Positions 26,890-46,199 of a stretch of DNA of 64,000 nt are shown here, in pieces; within the stretch, counting starts at the first letter, position 1; the number at the start of each line of letters is the position of its first letter. Both the position numbers and the translations under genes were made by a program. The stretch is taken from positions 37,214,305 to 37,278,304 of the forward strand of contig OX439127.1 in the NCBI GenBank assembly GCA_949318235.1. Direction: 5' to 3'. The DNA comes from Ecdyonurus torrentis. Taxonomy: Eukaryota; Arthropoda; Insecta; Ephemeroptera; Heptageniidae. The notes under the pieces are model-generated. The model saw nothing but the letters and a program-made list of their open reading frames with translations. It did no database searches and had not been told where the DNA came from.

Positions 26890-27673
26890 GAACGTTGTAA
26901 TTTAAACATAATTAAATTAAGCAACAGTTTCTCAGTCTGTGACTATTTTTTGTTTTTCAAATAATTGAAAATGGGAGAGTGGGAAAATAAAACTAAAAAA
27001 TTGTTCAAGTTTGTCATTTTTGTAATATGTTATTCGTGTTCCCAACAAGTATTTTTATTTTATTCTTTTTCTTCTTCATTTTTTCACAACATAGAATTGT
27101 TTTCACTTACAGAATAATATTTGTATAGGAACTTAGAAGAGTGATGACAAAATCTCGAAACATAATTTACTCTCTATTCTGATTTCTGTTAGCTTAATGG
27201 GACCTATATTATCTATGAATAAAATTTTAAATTATACTCGATCGTTTTTTAAATAAGATACATTTTTTTTTTTTAAGTTTTAAGTGGTGAGCATTATCTT
27301 CAATTCTTCAAGCTTTAATACTCAAGTCACTCAAATACCCTGCATGGTAATAATAAAATTTTGCGAGGTTGCTTTTTTTAAATATACATTTTTTTATTGA
27401 AAGATTATATTGGTTGATAAATGTAATGTAAAACTGTGAAATCATCATATTTTTTGCCTCTTTTGTTTACTATAGAATTTTTTTTTTTTTTTTTTTTTAA
27501 TAAATAGAAATTATGATTGTAAGTTTTAATTACATTTTTATATTTTACCCTTTTGCTTTTTCTGCTCATTTTTGAACTGCACTTTCGTTACCATACCTGA
27601 CATGTAATTAAAAAGTAATATGAGTTTTGGATTACTCTAACCAGTGCTGTTCAACTTTTATGTTATGTGTGTG

Positions 27674-27713
<40 letters not shown>

Positions 27714-27928
27714 TATTGCACCCCCTAAGGTTATTTCACAAATCAATGCTTCATATTAAATTTAAAAAAAAAAGTGATTGTCGTTGATTGCATGCATAGG
27801 ACAACTTCTTGCTTGTTGCTGGGTTTTCAACTTTAAATCATTTTGAACACTGACCCTCAATGGTCATAAATGTGTAAAACCTTTCTTATTTTTAGTATTA
27901 TGATTACAATTTGTAAAATTTGCTACAG
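24541..27928 (+). other. Corazonin intron 1 (inferred, about 3.4 kb)
   Basis: Mostly A+T-rich, with no recognised exon. It contains a more complex island at about 25940-26110 (including CGGTGGCGGCCGG), which could be an alternative exon, a regulatory element or an unrecognised repeat, and TA tracts near 26854-26886 and 27676-27708. Confidence 0.5.
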
Positions 27929-27956
27929 TCCTCCACTATATCTTGAACTTTCAACT

Positions 27957-28331
27957 ATGACCTGGAACATCCCTCAGACGGTGGCTGTGTTAGTGCTGTG
28001 CACTACTCTCGTCGCACCGCAGACGTTTCAGTACAGCCGTGGATGGACTAATGGTCGAAAACGTGGAGGCATTATTCCCATTACCCAGCAACGTGTGGAC
28101 CATGATGCAGTGGTACCAGGCATGATTATCGGACCACTGATTAATCCTCGATCTGGATTCCGTGGTATAGCTGCCGCGGTGCTCGGCGATCCTTCGTCGC
28201 TCACCGCAGGAATTTCGGACCCATGTCAACATGGTCCAGCGTTAAATACAGCACCTGCTGCAGTATCTGCAGATTCTATGCAGCGTTATCGAGAAATGAT
28301 AAATGCTCGAGCACCACCACAACCTCCGCAG
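27957..28331 (+). CDS. Crz: Corazonin coding exon 1 (signal peptide, mature peptide, most of the spacer peptide)
   Basis: 125 codons, phase 0 at the GTATTA donor. Starting at 27957, 28 bases after the acceptor at 27928, gives MTWNIPQTVAVLVLCTTLVA, then P and QTFQYSRGWTNGRKR. An in-frame ATG at 27870 would lie in the upstream intron under this model and is not expected to be used. Confidence 0.94.
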
Positions 28332-28642
28332 GTATTACTTCATCTTATCTGTAATGTGCATTATATATTTTTTAATATTTTAACATTGACTTTATATTAT
28401 TTTGTTTTACTGTCCAATATGATTTTTAAATTCATAATATAAATTTAAATTATATATGCCATAGTATTAACAACACATAGGGCTTTTATTCAATATTGAT
28501 TTACAGTAAAAATTATTGATTTTGGAAAATTGCAATAAAGGACCCAAACGATGGCTATGATACAAAACTGATACATTTATCACTAAAATACCTAAGTTGC
28601 CAGAGCTAGAAGGGACCAGATTATGAAAACTTAACTTATTCA

Positions 28643-28732
<90 letters not shown>

Positions 28733-29335
28733 AGTGAGACATTACTACAAGAAGTTTATTAGGTCCTAAAGCAGTAATTTGGAAATGTGCTCTATATCAA
28801 AAATAATTTATTTTTATTATATTATTTAATGATAATTATCACCAGTGAAGGTCGTTAGGAATTTAGTATTGATAAAAAACTATAAATCTCACAATTTACA
28901 GCGTAAAATTTGTATATAGTTGTTGTGTCATATTTGTTCTCTATCCAATTGTTTGAATTTTAAAATTCTTCTATTTATAGGTCCTACGTGCACTCTTTAA
29001 TATCGGATCAAACTGATTTTACTGTGTTCATTGCATGAAATAAGTCCCGTAATTTTTTATTTGGAGGTGGCTTATATACAAACACATTTCAAATGCTTTT
29101 TTTTTTCTTTTTTTTTTTTTTTTTTCTTTCAATTTTTTATAACCAAGATGTCAATTTTTACTGTGCATAGCATAAATATATGATGATGTGATAATATATA
29201 CGCGTATCTCTACAAATAACTTTTGCTATCTATTATTATTTAATATTTCAGGAATGGAAAGAAGATGACGGAATAGAAAGGCGTAGAAGAGAAGTGGAAG
29301 GTGGTGCAACAGCGACAACATCTTCCGAGACGTAG
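27957..29335 (+). CDS. Crz: Corazonin neuropeptide precursor, complete (2 coding exons)
   Basis: Exons 27957-28331 and 29252-29335 join in phase 0 (CAG|GTATT ... TTTCAG|GAA) to encode 152 residues and a TAG stop. After a hydrophobic signal peptide (residues 1-21) comes QTFQYSRGWTN followed by GRKR. This is the exact [Arg7]-corazonin sequence, with an amidation Gly and a basic cleavage site; the N-terminal Gln would cyclise to pyroglutamate. Residues 37-152 form the corazonin-precursor-related peptide, which has one Cys and an RRRR stretch near the C terminus, a possible second processing site. Corazonin is a secreted neurohormone acting through a GnRH-family GPCR; in insects it affects stress, metabolism and ecdysis, and in crustaceans and locusts pigmentation. 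The ATG is the first one after the upstream acceptor at 27928. One oddity is Pro at the -1 position of the expected signal-peptidase cut. Confidence 0.96.
28648..28724. repeat. (TA)n microsatellite in corazonin intron 2
   Basis: About 38 TA units between the two coding exons of corazonin. Confidence 0.95.
29252..29335 (+). CDS. Crz: Corazonin last coding exon
   Basis: Encodes EWKEDDGIERRRREVEGGAT, then ATTSSET and a TAG stop. The acceptor TAATATTTCAG, the matching phase, the clear rise in G+C and a nearby AATAAA support it. The join is inferred, since this C-terminal segment is not conserved enough to recognise alone. Confidence 0.82.
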   Translation, partial: EWKEDDGIERRRREVEGGATATTSSET

Positions 29336-29413
29336 TCGATTCAGTGCCAAAACGCACGTGCACAAACCACTTGCACGTGATGCTGATTTTGTTGTCTATA
29401 GCATTCAGAACAT

Positions 29414-29419
29414 AATAAA
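29414..29419 (+). terminator. Corazonin polyadenylation signal
   Basis: A canonical AATAAA lies 79 bases after the stop codon, consistent with a short 3' UTR. Confidence 0.65.
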
Positions 29420-30515
29420 ATCATCTTATTATCAAATCTAAAAATATAAATTATGAATGCGTTCTTTTTTTCTTTTTTTTTTCTATTTTTTAGTTTGCTT
29501 CTTCCTTAGTCGTATTAGCTATATATAGTATTCCTGTAGATATGCTTATTACATAATACAATATACCTATTATTTTCCAAGGTCCCGGAACCGTTGATTC
29601 GAGAAATTTTGTTCCAATTAAATTATGTAAAATTTAAATGACTTTTATTTCATTTATTTTTTTTAATAAAACATAATACTACTGCTACTAAATAAGTTTT
29701 ATATTTGAAGGATTTTTTTCTCCCTAATTTTTAGCTATAGTTACTGTATTTCATTATTCAAACCAGTGTTCCTGCTGAAATATGTGATAGCAAATTTAAG
29801 GGCTCAAACTTTTTTCGTCAAAAAAATCTGAAATTTTGCACAATGATACTTCTTCAGCCTGAGATAATTTCAAATATATAAAAATTTTGGGGGGTCACCG
29901 TGCAAATTAATGTTATATGATTTTTTGAAATTTTAAGCCCATAAGGCCCAATGTTAATTTCAATAATTTTTTTCTTTTTTTTCGAGACGGTCAAACATCA
30001 TGAAATTTTTATCACGGCTAGGTGTGACTCTTAGCTTCACAATGATATACCAAATTTAGACCTAAAACACTTCTAGTTTTTTATATATAAGTTCAGTACC
30101 CTACTCCCTTAATTGTTAGAGTAAAGCTTTTACTATAAGACACGTACAGATTCAAGTGATTTAAAAAAATCTTATAAAACTTTTACACACAAAAGTTTTA
30201 TAATATTTTTTAGAGAAAGTATAGCAGAACAAAATAATAAAAAAAATTACTCAACGATATATCGTTTCCGGTCTCATATGATTTATTTTGAGTCTCAGAT
30301 TCGAGTACAAAAATACATTTTCAGTTCTCTCGGAAATGTGTCTCGAAGTATTATTATTTTTTTGTTTTCGGTTCTTTGGAGCCGGTTCCCGATGTCACAA
30401 TTTTTTGAAGTTCTGAGCTGTTTTTTTTATTTTATTTTTTTTTACGGTTCCAAATTAGGCCCCTGATAATTTAAATCGCTTTTCGTAAAGTGATAAATCA
30501 TGTATATTAATTTTA

Positions 30516-30535
30516 ATTATTTTATATATATATAT

Positions 30536-30621
<86 letters not shown>
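30516..30621. repeat. (TA)n with (CA)n tail
   Basis: TATATATATC, then a long TA run, then a short ACACACAC run. Confidence 0.95.
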
Positions 30622-31365
30622 AATACAAATTTCTTACTTAGAATGATTAAGATAAAACAAATACATTAATAAAAATAATTTATAATTTGAAGTCTCGTTA
30701 TTTACTTTTGAAACTTTTCATGCATCATCAAAATATATGCTTTATTTTCAAATAAACATTTTTATTTCACAAATGGGCTATTTTACAAAAATGTATAGTT
30801 TTTGCTGATATATTATATTATGATAAATAATGATCAATAATAACGCTCAATAATAATTATATCATACATACATATATATAAGGAAATAAAGTTTTAACTT
30901 TTGATTTAATATTTTCATATATTTTAAAATCTGAGCCAATTGATTGCACCTCAAAGAAAGATAGTCCATGTTAGAGGACCAATTTTATTTTTCCCTGTAT
31001 TAATACTAAATAATAATGCTATGAAACAGTATAATTCAGTTTATAATTACGGCGTTAAGTGTTATAATAATAAGTTAAATATATTTGATCAGATGGTAGA
31101 AATTATATAAAATCTTTTGATTTCATTGAGGTGCCTAAAAGTTATTTCAAATTTTTCACAAATAATTATAATTAGTTCATTCATAAATGATAATAAAATG
31201 AAACCATCAAAGACTAAAAAAAAAATTATTTATGAATTCTATGGCACTTCGTCCACAGGCAAACATTTCAAAATTCAGTCATGATAATAAAGTATGAGTA
31301 TGGTATAATATTATGGTATGAATAAATCAAAGTTTTATAATTTTCTCACTCATTAAAATGATGTA

Positions 31366-31485
31366 CAGCTCTGGCCAAAAGTTCCCGAACGATTTGCATA
31401 GGCAACCCGCAACCACAATATGTTATCTTTATGAGAAAACGCAACGGCCGCCGCTGCCCCGTTCGGGAACTTTTGTCCAGAGCTG
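31366..31485. mobile_element. Tc1/mariner-like MITE (120 bp) with TA target duplication
   Basis: The 26-bp terminal inverted repeats start CAGCTCTGGCCAAAAGTTCC and end in CGAACG; the right copy differs by one base (GGACAAAAG). A TA dinucleotide flanks each end (31364-31365 and 31486-31487). The CAGxxCTGGxCAAAAGT type of tip and the TA duplication are characteristic of Tc1/mariner elements. The interior of about 68 bp is non-coding and unusually G+C-rich for this window. Confidence 0.88.
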
Positions 31486-32095
31486 TACGTACTACCACAT
31501 CAATGGCCAACCTAAATAATAAAAATAATAGTAAATAAATAAAAAATTAGCCATTTAAACCATAAAAAAATATATATATGAACTTTTTTTCGATCGAAAA
31601 GGAAGAAAATGAAAATAGATAATAATAAAATTACCTCAAGCCAAACCCCCTATGAAGGGGTAGTTAAAAAAACAATAATGGTTATATTTATTTTCATAAT
31701 CGTGCTATGTTAGCATCAAAAACCAGTGAAAACATTTTAAACATTTACAACCATAGTTTTGGTCAATGATTTTTAAACTAGAGAAACTATGTTTTATTAT
31801 TATGTATATTGTTGTATCTTTTGACTTTTAGTTATATATAATTAAAATTATGCCATATCTTATTCAATATCGCATATTATTCGCATTTTATAAATGATAC
31901 ACTTTTATATAATTTTTTATATGGTATGAAAAATTATTTTATTATTAATAATAAACTGATAAATAATAATTATCACTTGATATAGCTAAAAGTATATTGG
32001 TAAGAAAATTATCAATTCTGGGTTTTGAGTTTTTTCAGTTTGACTAATATAAAACTAGTTTTCTTAAAAACTACATAGATGTAAATATTTTCATC

Positions 32096-32126
<31 letters not shown>

Positions 32127-35100
32127 TGTAATCCTCATTACTAAAAATGAGCAAAATGTGACCAAAAGCCGAAAATAATATTAATAAATAAAAAATACTG
32201 TAGCTGTATTATTTTAAAAGACTGGCGCTGCAATTTAACATATTTAGTTCTCAAAAATGCTCAGAGAGAGCAGCTCAGTACAAGAACAAAATAATTCCTC
32301 TGTCGTTGATTTGATCGAGTCAAGACTAGATAGAGACTGGTGTGATATAAAAATAATGTAAATTGTTAACTCTGATTTTGATCTCAGTTTCCACATTTTA
32401 TTGTTTTGAATTAGAAGAAAATCCAAATAATAATAATAATAATAATATGTCTAATGTTTGAGCCCAATGCAATCTAAAATTAAAAATTAAATAAATTAAC
32501 CATATATTGTTATATTTTTATGTTTCCGCGATATGTCTTGCGAATATAATTAACATAAAAATATATTAAGCCTGTATTGTCAATTATATTATTAAATATT
32601 TATTGCTCAGTCGCTATACTCTCTTTATCACAGCTTTCTAAGCAATGTTTGGAGAGCTTAAACAGCAAACAATTGCTTATTTTGTTTTGCAAATATAGTT
32701 TGTGCAATAAATTGTAATCTAAATATGGTGATTTCATTAACACCAAATCTTTTGCAGATTTATGAATGTCTATTTCTATGAGGGTTGTTACAATATTGGA
32801 AAACAAAATATAGCTCGATCGTCAATATAAATTCCTTCTTTTTTGTTATTATTATTATTAGTACAATCACTATAATATTCAATAATTTTCACCGTTTGAG
32901 TTAATTGTAATATAATTACATGGAATATTTTAGGAAATACAAAATTACAAATTGATCCAATTTTTTATAATTATACTTTTCGTTTATTTTAATTAGTTAT
33001 TATATATACATTACATTTCAAAATTTTGAATGATTTTAATCTACATGGTATAGAAGTGATTATAGAGGTATTATTTTTTTCAGGTAAATTTCAAACTAAA
33101 ATGACATATCAACGATTTTTAAATGTTATATAATATAATTGTGAAGAGGGGAAGGATATATTAATTGTTTAATATAGCGGACAGACATAGTATGTAATGT
33201 ATAAAATTATGACGTGATGTAAATAGAATAACAGGCATTCGTGAATGGTATCACATTTTGATCATTATTCTATATTAAAGTGTTCTTTTAGTTTGTAATA
33301 CAAACGAAAATAGGAATCAAAGTTGGATCTACATAACATTTTGTATCTAATTAACATAAATTAAATTTACGTTTTATAATAATCTGAACATTAAAGTTTA
33401 AGAGCATTAATGTTAATAATATTGTTATATAATCAATAGCATATATATATTCATCATGAAATATATAACATATATTTTTAATTTTCTCACAATATACAGT
33501 ATATTATACAATAAAAAAAAATGTGTACAACTTGAATTTGAAATTTCTTCACTGTTTCAAACTTATAATTTTCGGAAATCATATAAAGCGCATAACTTGG
33601 ATTTCTTACTAAGTTTGCATACAGATTTCTTACTAAGTTTGCATACAATTAAAAATAATTATTAACTCTGCTATATACAGGAGAATAAATAAAAAGTGAG
33701 ATTTTGTCGAAAACTTTTTACTTTCTCACACCAAATTTTTTGAAACTTTATATTATGGTATCTCTACTTGGGCACAATAAATATATAATTATCCTTTACG
33801 TATTTAAAAATAAAAATATGTTATTTTCTTAAACAGACACATTTTTAATATTTTATAATATAAAGGGTTTAACTAGACATTGACAGTAACTTTAGTTTAA
33901 TATAATATTTTATTTCGTTAATAAAGCAGTATAATAGCATGTGTGTCCTTAAAATTTTACAAAACAAACAAGTTTAAAATTAAATTAACAATATTAAAAT
34001 CAATTAAATAAATTGAAACTCGAGTACAACTTTTTTTAATAAATTCATTTGAATTAAGGTACGTAAAGTTAATTCCAACAGCATTCAAATTCCAATGATA
34101 AATGGTAATATACTAATATATAGTGTGGATATTTTTGTATTAGTTGAATGGAAATGGAGAACTACATAAATATATAAAAACTCGTATCAAAAATTGTAAT
34201 AAGTTATATCATTCCAGTTTATTGAATATTATAAAGAGCTCATATAATATATATACCCAACATATTTATAAAGTTTTCATGCTTTTAAAACCTAATATAA
34301 GATTTAGTTTTCATGCATACATAAGTAATAATTTTTTATATAAATGATATAAGAAGCGAAAGATATAAAATTATTTTTTATTTTATAGACATTTTCCAGC
34401 ATCTCTCCCCCTTTTCCAACGTACATAAAACCGTCGTTCTCTAAAATCAATTAATGTTGAAGTTGTTGGAAAAAAGTTGTGTTTGCTATGCATTTTTAAT
34501 GAGAAAAATATACATAGATGAAGCATGCGTTACAAAATAAAAAGTCTTTTAAAAAAAGTTTTTAGTTTTAAAGCAATAATGGCAGCTGCGCTGCTATATA
34601 TATACACTCTGTCACAAGAAACTTGTAAAACAAGTATAAGATATAATTAAATTAGAAAATTAATTATATAAAGCATTACATTTTATATGCACTTCAAAAA
34701 TATGTGTATCAATATTCTGATAAGTTACAGTAAAATGTTAAATTATGCGTTGACTGTTAAAAAAAGTGTCTAGAAATCTTTTCTTGATTCTACTTATATG
34801 CTATATCTTATAATTTGTATACTTTCATGCTAATTTATTTGTATAAAATGCAAACATTGTATAAAATGCAAACATGTATTAATGTTGGTATAAGCTTTTA
34901 ATCCTAATACTTCAGACCTTACGTGTGTGTATATAAGGCGTATATTAAACTGAGATTTTTTGTTTTCCATCCGTACATGCTTTTGTTGTCCGATGGATCA
35001 CATCAAGTAAGTGGTTAAATTTTCCACTAGAGAATCTTGGAAATTAATGAAGTTATGCGAAATAATATACAATTTTTAAGAGCAAATTGTCCACTGGTAT

Positions 35101-36428
35101 CGTAATTTTATAAATATGACATATATAGAAGTTTTTTTTTTTTTTTTTTTTTGAAAAATTGTTGTTTTTTTTTTCTTTTTTTTTTTTTTCTCTCGCATTC
35201 TTAATTATAAGCATTTTTCTCACAAGCGTATAAACAAACATCATATCACATTACATCATTACATTAAATACAATTGAACAAAAAGTACATTTAACACAAT
35301 AGAACTATGATTTATTGTTATTGATTGCTAGAGGGAAAAAAATCCAATTTTTTGGAGTAAATTTTGTGGTTCATTATTAATGTTGACATTTTCCTAAGCA
35401 CGTGACTTGACCTACACGTATCAACGTATAGAGTGCATGGCTAAAGATTTGCGTGTTAGCCCGGTACATGCGTGCATTGACCGGACGCAATTAACAAACT
35501 CAATCGATTCTCGCTAAATGCTGACTGTCTTTTAAAAACAAAACAACATTAGATTTGAATAGTTTTTTTTATCTTCCTCATAAATCTTATAATTGTCACA
35601 ATCATTACAAAATAATAAACTTAATTGAGTAAATTCTTCAAAATAATTTTTTATTATTTAAACTTTTTATATTTTCCTTTTATTAAAATTTTATGACTTT
35701 ATATATAATAGTAAGTTTGAGCAATATTATTTTACAATCTGTACATTTAATTAATGAAACAAATAGGTAACCATAAACCTTTAAAAAGTTGTAAAAACTA
35801 CATTGCTATAATAACTAAACGTAAAAAAAAAATTTAAAAAAAAAGCATGTTTAAATCATACTAATGTGATATTATATAGCAATTAATGCAAAATTATAAA
35901 ATCCTTTAAATATAATGTAACTTTTTATTTCCTTCTTCCCACCCCCTCCCTTTGCTAAAAATTTAATTATTGATTTATTTGCTTTTGATGCTATTTGTAT
36001 ATACTTCAAAAACTATGCTACAATCACCCTTGAATTGCATTTTTATTATTTTTAAGCACTCATCGTCATATTTCACTGCAGTGCATTTAAATACATAATA
36101 TAGTTCATTTTATACATTTATATTTTATTTCAAATCATTCTATTAATTTTTTTTTCTTTTACTTGCGAGTTAGTATATTGTAGAAATGATATTATTCTAA
36201 ATAAAAATTTCTGTCTGTTCTGACATTTTTACATCCAACTTTTTTGTTGAATAAAAATATGATATGAATGCTATATGGGTAAAGAAAGAAGATTTCTCAC
36301 GAGCGTGAAAACAACAAGGATCAGTTTTTGCTGTTGAGATATTTCATTACATTAAGTGCCTTACATATTTTATATCACTGGAACAAGTAGGTGGATATAG
36401 AGTACATAATATGCGAAGTTAAAGCAGG

Positions 36429-36553
<125 letters not shown>

Positions 36554-37256
36554 AAACGTGTAGCACAAAAGGGCACATCAACTTAACAATGACAACATAA
36601 AGAGTTTTAGTATAATGGCTTTGTAGCTCGTGCAAAATATCAGCACAAACATCAACACAATCGCGTCACCTATTACATTAGTCATCGTACAAAATGCGCT
36701 ATAAAATAATAATAATAATTTCTCATACATATTGCACTTTTTCTATACTTCCAAAAATATTTTTCATGCATACATTAATACATATAATGTCAAACCATCA
36801 ATTTAAATGAGAAATGATGTTTGCAGATATAGGTTTAAAATGATAATTGATAACGTTACGGTTAAATTTTACGATTTTTAACTAATTATTATTAAAAGAT
36901 TACATATTATTTTATGCACATCCTTTTGAGTTATATGTTGCCAAGAAAATGTAATATGAAAGGGGTTAATGTGTAAAATAACTAAACAGAACTAATTCAG
37001 ATAATTAAAAAAAAAAAAACTTCCATATATATAATCAAAACAGACATTATTTTGCGCTGCATAAAATTTGTCATTAATAGCGCTTCTGTTTTATATTAAT
37101 AAAGTTACATAAATTATTACTATTATTATTTTAATTATTGCCTGCTTTGGAATACACTGCATTTATAAAGTTATGTATATTACAGTTGAGTTGTATTTAC
37201 ACAGTGAGGAAGACTAAACAAATTTAGTGGGAAATGTTATTGCATTCTAAAATAGT

Positions 37257-37472
37257 ACATTGTCCTGAAGCGATACATATATGTGAGGTGTCTAATTTTT
37301 TAGTTCATTTAACACTTTTAATTAATTTTTTAAAGTCGCGAAATGACGTCACAGTCTGCAACCTTTTTCCTATCCTATGCTCACTTGCATAAATTGCAAC
37401 CTGTAACGTCATTTCGTGACTTTAAAAAATTTAATAAAATTTTTTAATGAACTCAGAAATTCAGGACAATGT
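37257..37472. mobile_element. Foldback MITE (about 216 bp)
   Basis: The tips ACATTGTCCTGAA and TTCAGGACAATGT are perfect inverted copies. Deeper in, TAAAGTCGCGAAATGACGTCAC pairs with GTAACGTCATTTCGTGACTTTA. The arms are uneven, the left being longer by about 20 bases. There is no coding capacity and no clear target duplication. It is not the same family as the element at 17167-17474, although both contain a TGACGT core. Confidence 0.78.
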
Positions 37473-37685
37473 CCTCTTTTAAAATATAAAATAAAATTAC
37501 CCACTCATTTCTTTTTTCTTTTTTTTTTTTTTTTTTTCTTTTTTGCACTTTTCTTCATTATTAAATTAAGAAATTTATTGATTTATTTTAGTTCCACAAT
37601 CCATTAAATAACTAAATAAAAATGAATTCGTATTCAAAAATATTTATATTTTTTATATATTATATAAAAAAAGAAGGAAAAAAAA

Positions 37686-38251
<566 letters not shown>

Positions 38252-38459
38252 ACATGCTCAAATGATGTATCTAAAAATTCTTTTATTACAAGGGCAACCA
38301 CATTATGTAACAGCTTAAATATTGATATAGTTTTCATGATTCAAATAAATAATTATAAAAATCTATGCTAGACACTTTAAAAATATAATAACATGTGTCT
38401 TAAAATTAGAAATAAATAATTTAGTTTGCATGATAGCTATTATATGCTTATGTTGTAGT

Positions 38460-38565
38460 TTTAAATAATTATGATTATTGTAACTATTGTACTGTACTGT
38501 GTGTACCTCCAATGTATTGGGCGCAAGCCTGTTTTTGGATGAAACAAATAAATAAATGAAAGGAC
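38460..38565. mobile_element. Possible 3' end of a non-LTR retrotransposon
   Basis: TGTACCTCCAATGTATTGGG, then CGCAAGCCTGTTTTTGGATG, runs into AAATAAATAAATGAAA. Many LINE copies end in short A-rich tandem repeats of this sort. No reverse transcriptase segment is upstream (the GAAA array is there), so at most a 5'-truncated tail remains. Confidence 0.3.
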
Positions 38566-39867
38566 GAGGATTAGGTCTGACAAATGTCTGACCCACTCCT
38601 ACACCTGACTCAATTGGTTAGAATGAAATTACGATATAATTTTTGATGATTCTAATTGAATATATTATAATAAAAAACTTATGCGTATGTACTTTTACTA
38701 TATATGTGTGTGTATTACAGTATAGGACCATGCCAATATCCTTAAACTCTAACCATGCTGCATGCTATTATTATAATCTTTTCAGTGTAAATATATTTTT
38801 ATACAATATTTTTATGCAATACAGCTGAAATTATAAAAAATATAAACTAAAATATCTTATAACTATTTCAAAACACATTTGCATGTAACGGTACGTGTTT
38901 TGTGGTAATATTTAAAGTATACCATACCTTTTTTTTTTCTCAGCATATAAATGACAAATTATATCACAAAATGTATTAAATAAATATTGCAAGTCCCTCA
39001 TACATAAATTAATTTTAGAGATTTTGTATTATTATCAAAAGAACTATATTTTTTAATGTGAGTATAATATGATTTTATTTTTTCAAATTAGAATTAGAAT
39101 TTATTAAAAAAAAAAAAAAAAGAACTTGTATACTTAATGCTTATTACATTTTTCGTTTCTTTTGGATTCTGAAACAGAATCATACACGTATTTTGTGTTT
39201 GAAGATATATTATGGAATTTATATATATATATATATATATATAAGTTTAATCATAAAAATTAAGATTTGTTTGTGGTGTCGTAATCGTACAAATTAACCA
39301 CGTATTTGGAATATTTTTGGAAGATATTTCTTTTGCATTGCTCTGCTCATCATATATAAATATAAGGAAGTATTATTTTTATTTTATTAACAATGTTTTG
39401 TACTATATAAATTAAATTCATTACATTACATTCATTCATTACATTATAGCCGTTATAATATACATTACAAAAAAATCTATAATTGAGGCTTATATTATTG
39501 TAATGGCTTCTTTATAATAATGAAATATTTTTATGTGGGCATAATTTTATATCATTTGAAAGCATTGGTTTCAACTATATACGTATGCGTATTTTAAAGC
39601 ATTCTGTACTGCTTTTATATGACATTAAATTATGTCACATTAAAATATTTTGCAGTATAAACTACACTTAATATAATATATAAGCAAAGAGAATGAAATA
39701 ACAATTCATTTAACGAGTTTACATAGTATATAATATAGTAATATGAAATGACTGAATTACACGTATTTTCATGTATAGATTATAGATCTTATATAATATA
39801 GTTTGTCCTCCATAAAGTCCCCTGAAGTAAAGTAATAATAAAAATAAAAATCAATCTCAAATTGTTA

Positions 39868-40263
39868 GTCCATAATCAATCCTCAAACATGGCTGCAGCA
39901 ATTCACTTTCCATTGCCCGCGTGAAGAGATCTTTCAACTCAATTTCAAACATCAATGTTTTTAAAAATCAGTAGATTTTTATTATTATTATTTTTTTTTT
40001 TTTACCTTCTTAATTCTTTACAATTAAATTCCACATATTGCCTATATTGTTGCTCACATAAAATTTAGAGTTTAATTGCATGGAATTAAAGAGTTATAAA
40101 ATTAATAAAAACTGATTTTTCCCCAAAATAATGGATTTGTAGCGATAGCAATAGTAAAAATTCAGCTTTGGTGTCATGGTTTGTTCAGAAACTAATTTCA
40201 AAGATCTCATTACGTGCCATGTAAAGTGAGCTGCCGTAGTCATGTTTGAGAATTTATTATAGC
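39868..40263. mobile_element. MITE family B, copy 2 (about 396 bp)
   Basis: The left arm (CATAATCAATCCTCAAACATG, then GCTGCAGCAATTCACTTTCC) and right arm (GTAAAGTGAGCTGCCGTAGT, then CATGTTTGAGAATTTATTAT) are inverted copies. GAGATCTTT occurs in both arms. The same arm sequence is seen in the element at 5778-6050. The interior contains T-rich runs. It is non-coding. Confidence 0.75.
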
Positions 40264-46150
<5,887 letters not shown>

Positions 46151-46164
46151 AAGAACTATAAAGG

Positions 46165-46198
<34 letters not shown>

Positions 46199-46199
46199 T

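Noticed and set aside
27870..27956. Upstream ATG extending the corazonin frame by 29 residues
   Set aside because: The extension would add a second hydrophobic stretch and crosses a good acceptor (CTACAG at 27928). The inner ATG gives a normal signal peptide.
27990..28232. Minus-strand frame over the corazonin exon
   Set aside because: It is antisense to a certain gene, with no recognisable product.
38600..38625. tRNA-like D-arm (GACTCAATTGGTTAGAAT)
   Set aside because: There is no B box or cloverleaf in the following 60 bases, so it is neither a tRNA nor a demonstrable SINE head.
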